From Clusia tigrina (taxonomy: Eukaryota; Arthropoda; Insecta; Diptera; Clusiidae): a stretch of 64,000 nucleotides of DNA. Of the stretch, positions 27,866-37,608 are shown piece by piece; within the stretch, counting starts at the first letter, position 1; the number at the start of each line of letters is the position of its first letter. The DNA lies in contig OV050032.1 in assembly GCA_920105625.2 (NCBI GenBank), positions 196,897,791 to 196,961,790 of the forward strand, written 5' to 3'. The position numbers and the translations under genes were made by a program. Under the pieces are notes generated by a model. That model had not been told where the DNA came from, ran no database searches, and saw nothing but the letters and a program-made list of their open reading frames with translations.

Positions 27866-28072
27866 GACCAAGCTAGTGGCAGGATTTGAACCTGCTATCC
27901 TCGGGGTGTGAGTCTAGCAGGCTTACCACTAGACCACAGAGGGCGACTATCTCATAAGTTACACATTACACTTTTTATGCATCTTTAAGTTGTCAACTCA
28001 CATTGAAGGCCTAAAAATATGCTTTTATTTTGTGAGTGTCTAGCTTGCTTACCACTGGACCACAGAGGGCGG
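27866..28072 (-). mobile_element. tRNA-derived SINE-like pair
   Basis: The minus strand of 27870-27946 has a Pol III A box (TGGTCTAGTGG) and B box (GGTTCAAATCC) and a perfect T-arm stem (GCAGG/CCTGC). The two acceptor arms cannot pair, so it is not a functional tRNA. A second, truncated head (CCCTCTGTGGTCCAGTGGTAAGC) lies at 28046-28072. The 92-bp dispersed repeat sits between the two heads. This arrangement suggests tandem or nested SINE copies. Confidence 0.65.
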
Positions 28073-30212
28073 CTTGAAGTATTTAATTGTATATATTGTT
28101 TGATGTATTTATAGAACAAATAAGTTGAAAAGGATAAAGTTTCTCTTGGACATATCCTATCTTCTGAGCTTTTTTCGATATGCACTTGCCCGTCGTTATG
28201 CAGAAAGAAAACATTCCATCAAATATTTTATGATTCAGCATAACATTAGAAGAGATTTTTTCATTCTTTAATGTTATCGAGTTTAAGTTTTAATGCTATC
28301 TAGTTCAAGTTTTAATGTTATTTTAGTTTAATTTCATTATAAGCCACAATTCCTTTTTGGATCCTTGTTCAAAATAGCCACAGAAGACGTAATTGAATTT
28401 CAATAGGATTAACGATGCAACTTTTCTTGGCGCAATACAATATTCATAACCACATCCCTAAGTACTTATGCCTCGGACTTCTTATAATCGAATGTAACTC
28501 CTCAACTATGCACATAATCTTCATATAAAACAAAGCTATAAGAGAAGGGATGTTTGTGTGGAAGATTGTATGGCGGCATATTTGGCTATTATTAAATTTT
28601 AACAGAATTCAACTGTAAATACGCTTAGGCAATTCACTATGAATTGCTATTATGCCGGCACTGGTTGTTATACTGAAATCACCATGCATTTAATTAACAG
28701 CACTGTTGAAATTCATTTCTATGATATTCATGGAATTTTGAGTAGATTAATTGCTGTGTGTGTGTGTGTGTGTATTATACAATATTTTGATATTTATGGC
28801 CAAAAATTCATAGCCATGCCTTCGCATATGAGTTCAGTTAAATTAGCATAATTTTAGGCTATCAACGAGTACGCTAGGACATTGATTGCAAACATTCGAA
28901 AGCAATCAAGGGCTTTAATTTAATGAAATTAATTTCAAATACAAATTTATGAAGCTCGCTTCCGACTGAACTAGGGTGGCAGCTTTTTGATTGCTCGCAG
29001 AATAATTGAAAAAACATCAACTTGTGAAAGTAGTTGCAGAGGAAAAACAAATGTTTTTTCTACACCGAATTCTACAAATTGCAATATGTTTAAACAACAC
29101 TCTCCATTTCGCAATCAGCCATTTCCGTACACAATTGACCAGAGCACAGTTTCGGACAAGCCACCAATGCGGACCGCCAACCTGTCAAATGCGTAGTGAT
29201 ACGATTTGTCCCAGCCTCAAAGCCTATTATTATTTATCCAATATTTATGTAATATGCCTGGAATTTTTGCGGTTTCTTGTCACGCCACACACAATAAGGA
29301 TGAAAATTTAAATTTTGCGTAGCATATCTGTTAAGGTCCATCAACCGTCTGCTCTTTGTTGGAACTTCTAAATCTTTGTATTTGTTTTCACTTATAATAC
29401 ATTTTGTTTGTTTGTATGACCAACCCAGTTTCCAACAAATATATCCCGTACAAATGCGGCCCGTGGCAAATTTCTAAGCAAGCGTAAACAAAGTAGAAAA
29501 AGGGCAATGTAAAATAAAGCAAAGCCGAGGATTGCTACTAGACTCTGGCTGTAGCTGAAGACGACTGACTATAACAACACACACTTAATGCCACTTTAAT
29601 TTCAATTTAAAAGTAGATTTGCTTCAATTTGCCGTTCTTTTCAACTTTTGATAAAGTCAAAGCGGGACATTTCAGTATCTTATCTGCCTGCCTGGCTGCC
29701 TGAGTCTTTGTGTGTGTGTGTGTGTGTGTGTGTTTGTGTGTGCGGCTCGTATATTTGAAAAAGGACAAGCAAGCAACTTTATGCAAATTGAATCAGGATG
29801 TTCATTTTGCTACAATTTCATACACCTACCCTGCAGGCTTACTGATAGCAGGCTGACTGGCGGGCTGGCGGGCTGTTGGCCTCGCTGGCGGCCGGGTGGA
29901 CTGGCTGCCTGCCTTGCCCTGCCATGCCCTGTCCTGCCCTAACCGAAACCAAAAAGCACCACTCACTTCCGCTTCCTTTTGACATGCTCGCATTTGAATG
30001 CAAAATCTAGTTTGCTGCTGCTTGTTACAGCAAAATATGCTGCGGCATAGCGGCTTTTTCTTCTCTGCTACCATTTCTTTCGCAGCAAACGGCACAAATA
30101 GATGATGTCCTTTTGAATTTATGACTAACGCTTTCATATGTTAGATTATATTTGTACGCAATACACATAAACACTCACACACAACTAGGCAGCGATAAAA
30201 AGAAAGAGAGAG

Positions 30213-30244
<32 letters not shown>

Positions 30245-30669
30245 TGGGCGCATTGAGCAAAGCGAGTCTTGGAAAACTTTCTATCGCCATTTGAATTTGA
30301 ATTCAAAAGAAGTATCAACACAGTTTATATGCTGGCAAACTTAACTTGTACAAGCACACTCGAGAAGGATATGATTTACAGCATTAGGTTTGTCGTATAC
30401 GTATATGTGTGTCCGTGTGTGTGTTTGTGCAACTGGTGCTGCACAAGCGGATATGTTGATTTAATTTCTGTGTGGTGAAAAGGATGCGTGTGTACATTTG
30501 TGTGCATGTACAGAAAGGCAAAATTATTACACACACAAATGCCATTTTATCCACCTTTAAATACGTGTTTCAATATTTGATATGTATATAATTTATCTAT
30601 TGAAATCTAGAATAATGGAAGTCACGTGTACTTATTAATAATCCTTGCAATATTCTTACCTCTTTGCAG
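28073..30669. other. Non-coding stretch upstream of the first detected exon
   Basis: Simple repeats only: (TG)n at about 28757-28773 and 29709-29734, GGC/TGCC-rich low complexity at 29840-29940, (GA)n at about 30206-30244. The signal-peptide exon of the Ig gene should lie upstream of 30670. I could not find a convincing one. Confidence 0.45.
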
Positions 30670-30841
30670 ATGAAGTCCTTAGCGAGCAAGAGGGCAAAAT
30701 GATAATTCTACCATGCCCAGTCAATAAAGAGAAGTGCGGGGAATTGCATTCAATCAATTGGTTCAAAGGCGATAATCGAATTGCCGCCATGCTCCTGGAC
30801 GAGAGTAATGCGACAAGTGTGACCGAAGAATTTGCAGACAG
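30670..30841 (+). CDS. Ig gene exon 1 of those detected (first half of Ig1)
   Basis: The acceptor TCTTTGCAG ends at 30669 and the donor GTACGT starts at 30842. The exon is entered in phase 1 and left in phase 2. It encodes EQEGKMIILPCPVNKE (B strand with Cys), an extra Cys in KCGEL, and INWFKGDNRIAAM (C-strand Trp), with an N-A-T glycosylation site. Residues before the first codon come from an unseen upstream exon. The paired Ig1 cysteine is in the next exon. Confidence 0.88.
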
Positions 30842-31224
30842 GTACGTTGAGAAGCAGCAAAGGAATATATTTATTTATAAGGAAGTGGAAGCATTGCAAT
30901 ACTTGCATACAATAAGTTTAATTAATAATGATATCGGTGAAGATTCGAAGAAATTCAGTGATGTGTAAGATATAATTTCCATTGATTTTTATCGTCAATC
31001 CACTTTGGAGGTATTCATGACAATAATTTAGACTACAAATAACAAATGAAATCAAACAAATAGTTTGATGAAGAAAAAATATAGAATCCTGGTTTTTACA
31101 CAGCGATTCACTGAAAATTATCTCACCAGTCGAAGTCAACATGAAAATAACTGGGCAACGTCACTTGACACAGACGCGAAACACCAACAAATTGCCGAGT
31201 CTAGTTATGTTCTGTGATTTCTTG

Positions 31225-32340
31225 AGTAGATAGGTAGGTAGGTAGGTAAGGCGGCCACCCAAAGGGCTCGCTTAGGCTATCGTTGACCCCTTGTGATACC
31301 ATCCCTTTCAAAGGTCCACCCATTTGGAGCTTTTAATGAAACAGTTGATGGAACTAATCTTTTCATTTGAGATATCTCCCAAAGAGTCCATAAACTAATT
31401 CGACAATGGAGATACAAAAGATAGGTCGGTAGGTAGGTAAGGTGGCCGCACTTAGGCCATCATTGACCCCTTGTGATACCGCATGAGATAGCAGGTCTCA
31501 TCCCTTGCAAAGGTCCACCCATTTGGAGCTTTTAATGAAACAGTTGATGGAGCTAATGTTTCTATTTTATATATCTCCCAAAGAGTCAATAAAGTAGTCA
31601 TCTAGAAAAGTGCGAAGTTGCAGCCATTTGGAGCTTTTAATGAAGCAGTTGATGGAGCTAATCTTGTTATTTGAGAGTCCATAAAGTGGTCACCTAGAAA
31701 AGTGCGAAGTTGCAGCCATTTGGAGCTTTTAATGAAGCAGTTGATGGAGCTAATCTTTTTATTTGAGATATCTTCCAAAGAGTCCATAAACTAATTCGAC
31801 AATGGAGATACAAAAGATAGGTCGGTAGGTAGGTAAGGTGGCCGCACTTAGGCCATCATTGACCCCTTGTGATACCGCATGAGATAGCAGGTCTCATCCC
31901 TTGCAAAGGTCCACCCATTTGGAGCTTTTAATGAAACAGTTGATGGAGCTAATGTTTCTATTTTATATATCTCCCAAAGAGTCAATAAAGTAGTCACCTA
32001 GGAAAGTGCGAAGGTCCAACCATTTGGAGCTTTTAATGAAGCAGTTGATGGAGCTAATCTTGTTATTTGAGAGTCCATAAAGTGGTCACCTAGAAAAGTG
32101 CGAAGTTGCAGCCATTTGGAGCTTTTAATGAAGCAGTTGATGGAGCTAATCTTTTTATTTGAGATATCTTCCAAAGAGTCTATAAAGTCCAGGCGACTAG
32201 GACAACGCTGGACACGTGCATAACAGGTGTACGGTGGACTCTTCCTCCTTCTCGTCTATGCAACTCCTGCAGAAGCCGTTAGAGGCAATACCCAGCCTAC
32301 ACCCGTGAGTGCCCAGAGTCCAGTGTCCCGTCAGGACACT
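31225..32340 (-). pseudogene. Non-LTR retrotransposon 3' end with amplified 3' UTR
   Basis: The minus strand at 32190-32340 reads VLTGHWTLGTHGCRLGIAS followed by NGFCRSCIDEKEEES and VHLLCTCPALS, the Cys/His C-terminus of an RNase H-type LINE. Downstream (31225-32190) the 3' UTR is tandemly reiterated. ~90-bp subunits share CCATTTGGAGCTTTTAATGA, and a higher-order 396-bp repeat starts with ATAGGTCGGT at 31421 and 31817. Tails of GTAGGTAGGTAGG (complement CCTA) mark three 3' ends at about 31231, 31427 and 31823. Confidence 0.8.
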
Positions 32341-32802
32341 AATCATTCTTGACTAACCTGATACACAATTAAAACGTGTGTATAACTTCTATATTGCCAC
32401 TGAGAGACTCTTACATCATTACAGATATAGTATTGTATAGTATTTTAATAGATATTTGTACTCGTACATATATCCAGACATTAAATCTAAAAATGATTAC
32501 AAATGAATCCTAAATTCGTTATAAATTCGGGCTCACGAGTAGTACCCGTCACTTTCTTGTATTAGATTTCCATGTTTATCTGCGACTGTCTTTACAAAAT
32601 ACTTCCCTTCATTAGAGGTCCTTTATAGAATTGGACAATGAAGATTTTTACAAAATCAACAATTTACCTGTGGCCACATGTCACTCACACGACTGAAGAT
32701 TTATACCGCGAAAGCTCGGTTGATGTTGCACAAAGTCATCAACTGAAGCTGTGACATCAGCTCATAAAATTTAATTGCAGGAATTGGTGTTGTTGTGAGT
32801 GA

Positions 32803-33296
32803 TGGTAGGTAGGTAGGTAGGAGTGGCCGCCTAATTTGCCAAAAGCACACTTGTGGTTCCACGGCGCCGTTCAAACACTGACTAAAAAGTTCTCTTACAT
32901 GAGATGGTGATAGTCAGCGCAAGGACAGCGCCGGGAAAGACACGACTCCCCCATTATGTTGCAGTAAACAATCATAGTTTGATGCTTGCTATGTCCCTAA
33001 TATTAAAGGATGACAGCTCTGTGTCAAAATTGTAAGAAATGGGGCACCAAAGATGCGATTTCTTCTTTTACTTAAGGATGGACAGTGACATAAAAGGTGC
33101 AGAATTGTTTCGTTCTCCTCCTCGGAACCACAGCCTTGTCTTAAATCGTTTGAGGGTATGCCAGTCTTTCCGCGTGCTGTGCCAGTATACAGTGGCCGGT
33201 CAAAACCGACACAGTTGACGACAGAGATACACGATCAAGTCGAAGAAGTTGATTGGTTCTGTTTCTATCCATTCTTGAGCAAGTTAGTCTAGCCGT
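32803..33296 (-). mobile_element. LINE A copy 2, 3' part (left piece, includes TSD)
   Basis: It starts with a GTAGGTAGGTAGG tail and matches 17846-18312 throughout (3' UTR plus C-terminal finger codons). It is broken at 33296 by the LINE B insertion. The matching right piece resumes at 39490. Confidence 0.85.
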
Positions 33297-33326
33297 CTAG
33301 CCTTACAGAAGTGTCTAGCGCGAAGG
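33297..33326 (+). mobile_element. LINE B fragment, left piece
   Basis: It contains CTTACAGAAGTGTCTAGCGCG, matching the reverse complement of 13794-13828 (TTTGACCTCCGCGCTAGACACTTCTG region). It is interrupted at AAGG by the LTR element; the rest is 39337-39489. AGTCTAGCCGT at 33286-33296 is the left copy of its target-site duplication. Confidence 0.8.
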
Positions 33327-33562
33327 TGTAACGACTCTTTTCTATAGCTGGGGTAAAACTCAGCGGCTCCAGGGGTCGTGTACAGAAAAATATAAAATCC
33401 TGTGTGTTAAATTAATTTCAACGTATTTATTTAGTGTATTGATTATGGACTCTTGTTAGTCCTTGCTCAAAACAATACTACTTCCTTAACTCTATATAAA
33501 TCAACTTGCTTAGTGTATACTTGTTTGCCTGTCTCTACGTCCCGGTAAGTATGTGTCTCTGT

Positions 33563-34101
33563 GATTCAGTGGGAGAACGATTAAAAACCAGAGGCTCTCA
33601 CTGAATCCCTGTAGTCTCTGCCTGTGTCTGGCTTAGCAAGAAAACGATTAAAAACCAGAGGTTCTTGCTAAGCTTCCTAAGTCTCGGTTGCGTATGTGTC
33701 TCAGTGATTCAGTGGGAGAACGATTAAAAACCAGAGGCTCTCACTGAATCCCTGTAGTCTCTGTCTGTGTATGACTTAGCAAGAAAACGATTAAAAACCA
33801 GAGGTTCTTGCTAAGCTTCCTAAGTCTCGGTTGCGTATGTGTCTCAGTGATTCAGTGGGAGAACGATTAAAAACCAGAGGCTCTCACTGAATCCCTGTAG
33901 TCTCTGTCTGTGTATGACTTAGCAAGAAAACGATTAAAACCCAGAGGTTCTTGCTAAGCTTCCTAAGTCTCGGTTGCGTATGTGTCTCAGTGATTCAGTG
34001 GGAGAACGATTAAAAACCAGAGGCTCTCACTGAATCCCTGTAGTCTCTGTCTGTGTATGACTTAGCAAGAAAACGATTAAAAACCAGAGGTTCTTGCTAA
34101 G
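33563..34101 (-). repeat. Array of eight hairpins sharing one loop (3' LTR)
   Basis: A ~143-bp unit repeats four times. Each unit has hairpin A (stem GATTCAGTGGGAG / CTCTCACTGAATC, one mismatch or wobble) and hairpin B (stem CTTAGCAAGAA / TTCTTGCTAAG, perfect). Both enclose the same 19-nt loop AACGATTAAAAACCAGAGG (B3 has one change). Positions: A 33563-33607, 33706-33750, 33849-33893, 33992-34036; B 33632-33672, 33775-33815, 33918-33958, 34061-34101. It lies downstream of the TATA box in element orientation, so it would be transcribed. Confidence 0.93.
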
Positions 34102-34190
34102 CTTTTTATGTTCGTATGGTACTTTGTAGAGCTGTTGCTAGTCAGGATGCTGGTGTCCGAAGAAGAGACTTACTGCCTGGGCTACGTGGT

Positions 34191-34197
34191 TTATATA
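34191..34197 (-). promoter_or_regulatory. LTR TATA box
   Basis: TATATAA on the minus strand within GGGACTATATAAACCACG. Transcription would start about 30 nt further along, near 34160, and run through the hairpins. The equivalent site in the 5' LTR is 38473-38479. Confidence 0.6.
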
Positions 34198-35054
34198 GTC
34201 CCAGGTCGCAGCGGCTGACACATGTTGTTGTTCGCAGGCCACCGTTGTGTGTTTTTACTTCCGTTGGCCAGTAGTCGATTGTTGTTGTTGTGGCCGGCTT
34301 GTTGTTGTTGCAGTCAGGCTTGTTGGTGTTGCCGTCTTTTGCACTTGGGCCACCTTCAACTTCTGGCGGTCAGCCACCTCACTCCAACGGTCCCTGGTTA
34401 GCCTGCAGTATTGTTGCCTGCCAGCAGCGCTGTCCGGAATCCAATAGTGTTGTTGTTGTTAAATATTTAATTTAACTGACAATCAGCATTTCCCTCTTGT
34501 GCTTCGCTCTCGTTTCTTCGTGTTGTTGTTAAATATTTAATTTAACTGACAACCAACATTTCCCTCTTGTGCTTTGTACTTGCCGGCCGTTGGCGTGGTG
34601 GTGGTTCTGTCGTTGTCCCTCTTGTGCTTCGCTCTCGTTTCTTCGTGTTGTTGGTGTAAGATTTCCGAGCGAGTGCACTCGGCAAATTCCACCGCTGAGT
34701 TCGTGCACTCACCTTCTCTTGTCCGGCATGTATTTGTTGTATTCCTCGTCGCTGTGTTTTTCCTCGCTCTTTGCAAGCATAGCGCTGATTGGCAAGATCG
34801 TTGGCTGTGCGTGAGGTTGCTTTTGTTGTAATCCTAGTTATTATTCCAACTGGTATAATATGCTGATGGTGATCTGTTCTCCCGCCACTGCTGCGCTGAT
34901 TGGTTACAACGTATGTAGTTTTTTCGTTAAATTTCTAATGCAGTTGCTTCGGTTCGGGTATTTTATCGTGATGTGTGTGTGTATATAGTTTCGTAGCGAC
35001 TCTGTCATTTGTAGTGTGGGCCAAAATTTCCCACAGAAGATTTTAGTCCTCACA

Positions 35055-35064
35055 CGCCCTCCCT
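35055..35064 (-). promoter_or_regulatory. Polypurine tract of the LTR element
   Basis: AGGGAGGGCG on the minus strand, abutting the 3' LTR and just after the ORF stop. This is the expected position for the plus-strand DNA primer. Confidence 0.7.
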
Positions 35065-35067
35065 ACT

Positions 35068-37389
35068 TTACCGACGATGAAAAATGATGACAGCGTCACG
35101 GTTGAGGGTCACTCTGTATGCGTCTCGCCTAAATCGTATTCGCCCTCGTGTCCGTTTTTGCTGAGCCCCTTTGGCTATTTGCAAAACTTCAGCTACCAAG
35201 TTCTGTGGCAGATCACCTCCTTTTGGTCCTTGTAGCTCTTCTATGTTTCGGAATGTGAATAAGGTGCCTGTGTTTGTCGTATGTTTCTCTGTTGACTGCC
35301 TCTGTTGTTTAATGCTGTTGGGTTGGTGGCTATTGAAGTCACGTTTATTCCTCTTGTCATCGCTTCTGCTGTGTTTGGTGCACTTGATTGCACGGTGGTT
35401 GTCCCTTGATCTGCCACGTTGTCTACGTGGTATGTTTTGGTTGTTTCGCACTGGTTCTGACTTTGCGAAGTGATTAGGAGATACCCTGATTGCTCTGATT
35501 GTATTTTGACTTAGCTGTGCCAGCTCCTCGCGTTTGGTGGCGCCTGCGTCCTTTTTCCGAGGCCCATATGCTGATTCATGTGTGGTCCTTCTATATATGC
35601 TTTTGTGGGATTCGCTGTGGGATTTCGCTGGGCATAGTCCGTGGCAGGTGAATTCGTTCGTATGAGTCATCTTTGTTTTTGGTGTTGTGTGTTTGCGAAT
35701 TCGTTGGTTCTCTGTGTATTCTCTGTTGTGTCTCTTTATCTGAGCATTTTTGTCGCTGGCGTGCCTCTTGGAAGTCGTTGAATGGATTTGTGTGGCATTC
35801 TCAACACGAATTGTCGTGCACATTGCAATATCTCGGGGTTGCACGCAATTGTTTTGAGGTCCCAATGTGATCTCCTGTTCACCACACTTCACTGTCATTC
35901 CTAGGCTTGCCATGAAGTCTAGTCCAAGGAGTAGCTCATTAATGGAATCAGGCATGATAAGTAGCTCTTGCTCGCATGTCTGCTCTCCAAGCCTTACAGT
36001 TGCCGTCAATGTCCCACTGACTCTCCTAGCACTTCCGTCTGCCATACGTGCTCTGGTATTGGATTTTCCAAATTTGCTGGTGGAAGAGCGTAGCTTTCGT
36101 GCTAGCTCTCTGCTCACAAAACTGTGAGTTGCCCCTGTGTCCAGTGTTGCTGTGACAGTTTCTGTGCCAATCGAAACGGTGGCGCAGATTCGTTGTCCGT
36201 CACAGTGCAATAAGTTTTCTAATGGGGAAGACTGCTGTCTCTCCTTTGTGGCATGCTGTGTTTCTGTCGTCGGTAGCTCTCGATCGGTTGGTGCTCTTAG
36301 TTTGCAGCACTCTATAGTCCTCACATCCCTTTGACCACACTCCCAACAGAACAGGATCTGTGCGTTGCGACATATGCGTGCTATATGACCATTTTGGCCA
36401 CAACGCCAGCAGGCTGTTCTTGGTTCTATGGGTGTCTCTCTGCTCTCTACCGTCACCTGACAGTTTCTCACCTCTCGTGGTGGACCTTGCTCTCTTCGCC
36501 GTTGTATGGGTGGCGCTGGTAGTTGTTCGCCTTCTCTCCGTATGCTCTCCAAGTCTGCAGCCATTTCTATCAGCTCTGCTAGCGATGTGAAATCTCTGCG
36601 GCGCACATATAGCTGGTATTCTGGCAGGCTGTTCTGGAAAATACGCTCCAGTTTCTGTTCTTCGGAATAGTCCAAGTGCCGCATTAGATTCTGCAATTCA
36701 ACTACAAACTGCTTGAACCCTTCTCTGGGTCTCTGGTGACGCTGGCGGATCTGGTCTTCGAGTTTCTCCATGTATCGTGCTGGCAAGAAGAATTTTAGAA
36801 AGTCTCTCCTATATGTACGCCAATCCCGCCACGCTCGATTGTTGTTTCTGAACCACATGAGTGCTCGTTCTCTCAAGAGTTCAGGCATAGTACGCGGAAG
36901 GAAATCTTTGTTTATTTCGTACACATCTGCCAATTCCTCGACTCGCTCTATAAACGCTAGCGGGTCACGCCCTCCGTCAAAGTTAAGGGACCACTTCCTC
37001 ACCTGGTCAATCACAACGGCGTACTGTACAATCCCGTTGTGCTGTTGATTCATTGTTGCAGGTGACACGGAGCGATGATGTAGTGTTCTCCGTACCCCTG
37101 AGTTCTCTGCCGTTAGTGTTGCACCTGTGTATGCCTCTGGCCTGTCCACTTCCAGCGTTTCGCGGGTAACTATGGACACAGCCGGCCTTGGGGATGTGCT
37201 CTTAACGTACTTGGATTGTAGCTTCTGCAATTGGTATTTCTGATCCTGAGTCAGCTCTGTTTCAGTGAAGAAGTCGGAAAGACGTTTACGGACTTCATCC
37301 ACGGTACCTGTAGCCTCTACACCGAATTCATCAGCAAAGATCACCAGCTCATCCTTGCGTAACAAGTACACCCAGCTTGTTTTCACCAT
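35068..37389 (-). CDS. Gag-protease polyprotein of the pol-less LTR element (773 aa)
   Basis: Uninterrupted ORF. Residues ~10-42 (LLRKDELVIFADEFGVEATG..LRKRL-like) resemble a SAP nucleic-acid-binding helix pair. ~130-290 is a Retrotrans_gag-type capsid (LNFDGGRDPLAFIERVEEL, ALMWFRNN, EDQIRQRHQRPREGF). 327-340 is a CCHC knuckle (CWRCGQNGHIARIC), followed by a degenerate one (CWECGQRDVRTIECC). 408-500 is an aspartic protease with D417-T-G-A and LLLGLDFMASLG. The remaining ~270 residues are basic and polar (Arg/Lys/His/Ser/Thr) with no RT, RNase H or integrase motif, ending in RVTLNRDAVIIFHRR beside the polypurine tract. The start at 37389 is the first ATG of the open frame, about 200 nt after the primer site. 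Confidence 0.9.
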   Translation of the reverse strand: MVKTSWVYLLRKDELVIFADEFGVEATGTVDEVRKRLSDFFTETELTQDQKYQLQKLQSKYVKSTSPRPAVSIVTRETLEVDRPEAYTGATLTAENSGVRRTLHHRSVSPATMNQQHNGIVQYAVVIDQVRKWSLNFDGGRDPLAFIERVEELADVYEINKDFLPRTMPELLRERALMWFRNNNRAWRDWRTYRRDFLKFFLPARYMEKLEDQIRQRHQRPREGFKQFVVELQNLMRHLDYSEEQKLERIFQNSLPEYQLYVRRRDFTSLAELIEMAADLESIRREGEQLPAPPIQRRREQGPPREVRNCQVTVESRETPIEPRTACWRCGQNGHIARICRNAQILFCWECGQRDVRTIECCKLRAPTDRELPTTETQHATKERQQSSPLENLLHCDGQRICATVSIGTETVTATLDTGATHSFVSRELARKLRSSTSKFGKSNTRARMADGSARRVSGTLTATVRLGEQTCEQELLIMPDSINELLLGLDFMASLGMTVKCGEQEITLGPQNNCVQPRDIAMCTTIRVENATQIHSTTSKRHASDKNAQIKRHNREYTENQRIRKHTTPKTKMTHTNEFTCHGLCPAKSHSESHKSIYRRTTHESAYGPRKKDAGATKREELAQLSQNTIRAIRVSPNHFAKSEPVRNNQNIPRRQRGRSRDNHRAIKCTKHSRSDDKRNKRDFNSHQPNSIKQQRQSTEKHTTNTGTLFTFRNIEELQGPKGGDLPQNLVAEVLQIAKGAQQKRTRGRIRFRRDAYRVTLNRDAVIIFHRR

Positions 37390-37589
37390 CCTGTGAAAGT
37401 CTTAGGTGACGATGAAGACAATCTGTGTGTGTGTTATAAGCTGGCGCTTATTCGGCTGTATTATGCGTGACTGCGTAGACGTAGCTTTCTCTTTGCCCTG
37501 GTAAATTCTCTCACGAGCTGAGCTTCCTTGCGATTTAGTCTTTTTCTTTTTCAAAGTCTGACGGACTGATTTAGTTTTCTTTTACTCAA

Positions 37590-37607
37590 GTCCCTGCTCG
37601 GGCGCCA
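37590..37607 (-). promoter_or_regulatory. tRNA-Lys-type primer-binding site
   Basis: Minus strand TGGCGCCCGAGCAGGGAC, one nucleotide from the 5' LTR edge. It differs by one base from the well-known lysine-tRNA primer-site sequence of lentiviruses and reads as the complement of a tRNA 3' end (TGG = CCA). Confidence 0.85.
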
Positions 37608-37608
37608 C

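Larger units (their letters stand above)
33327..35054 (-). repeat. 3' LTR (element orientation)
   Basis: 1728 bp. It contains the hairpin array, a TATA box (TATATAA on the minus strand, 34191-34197), an AATAAA signal on the minus strand at 33426-33431, and a 70-bp direct repeat around 34440-34575 (TTAAATATTTAATTTAACTG twice). The small plus-strand Cys/Val-rich ORFs over TTG tracts are identical in both LTRs and are not supported as genes. Confidence 0.95.

Noticed and set aside
27870..27946. Functional tRNA gene on the minus strand
   Set aside because: A and B boxes and T-arm are fine but the acceptor arms do not pair; treated as SINE-derived.
34247..34831. Plus-strand Cys/Val/Leu-rich ORFs, duplicated at 38529-39113
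   Set aside because: They lie inside both LTRs, antisense to the element, over TTG tracts; duplicated only because the LTRs are.
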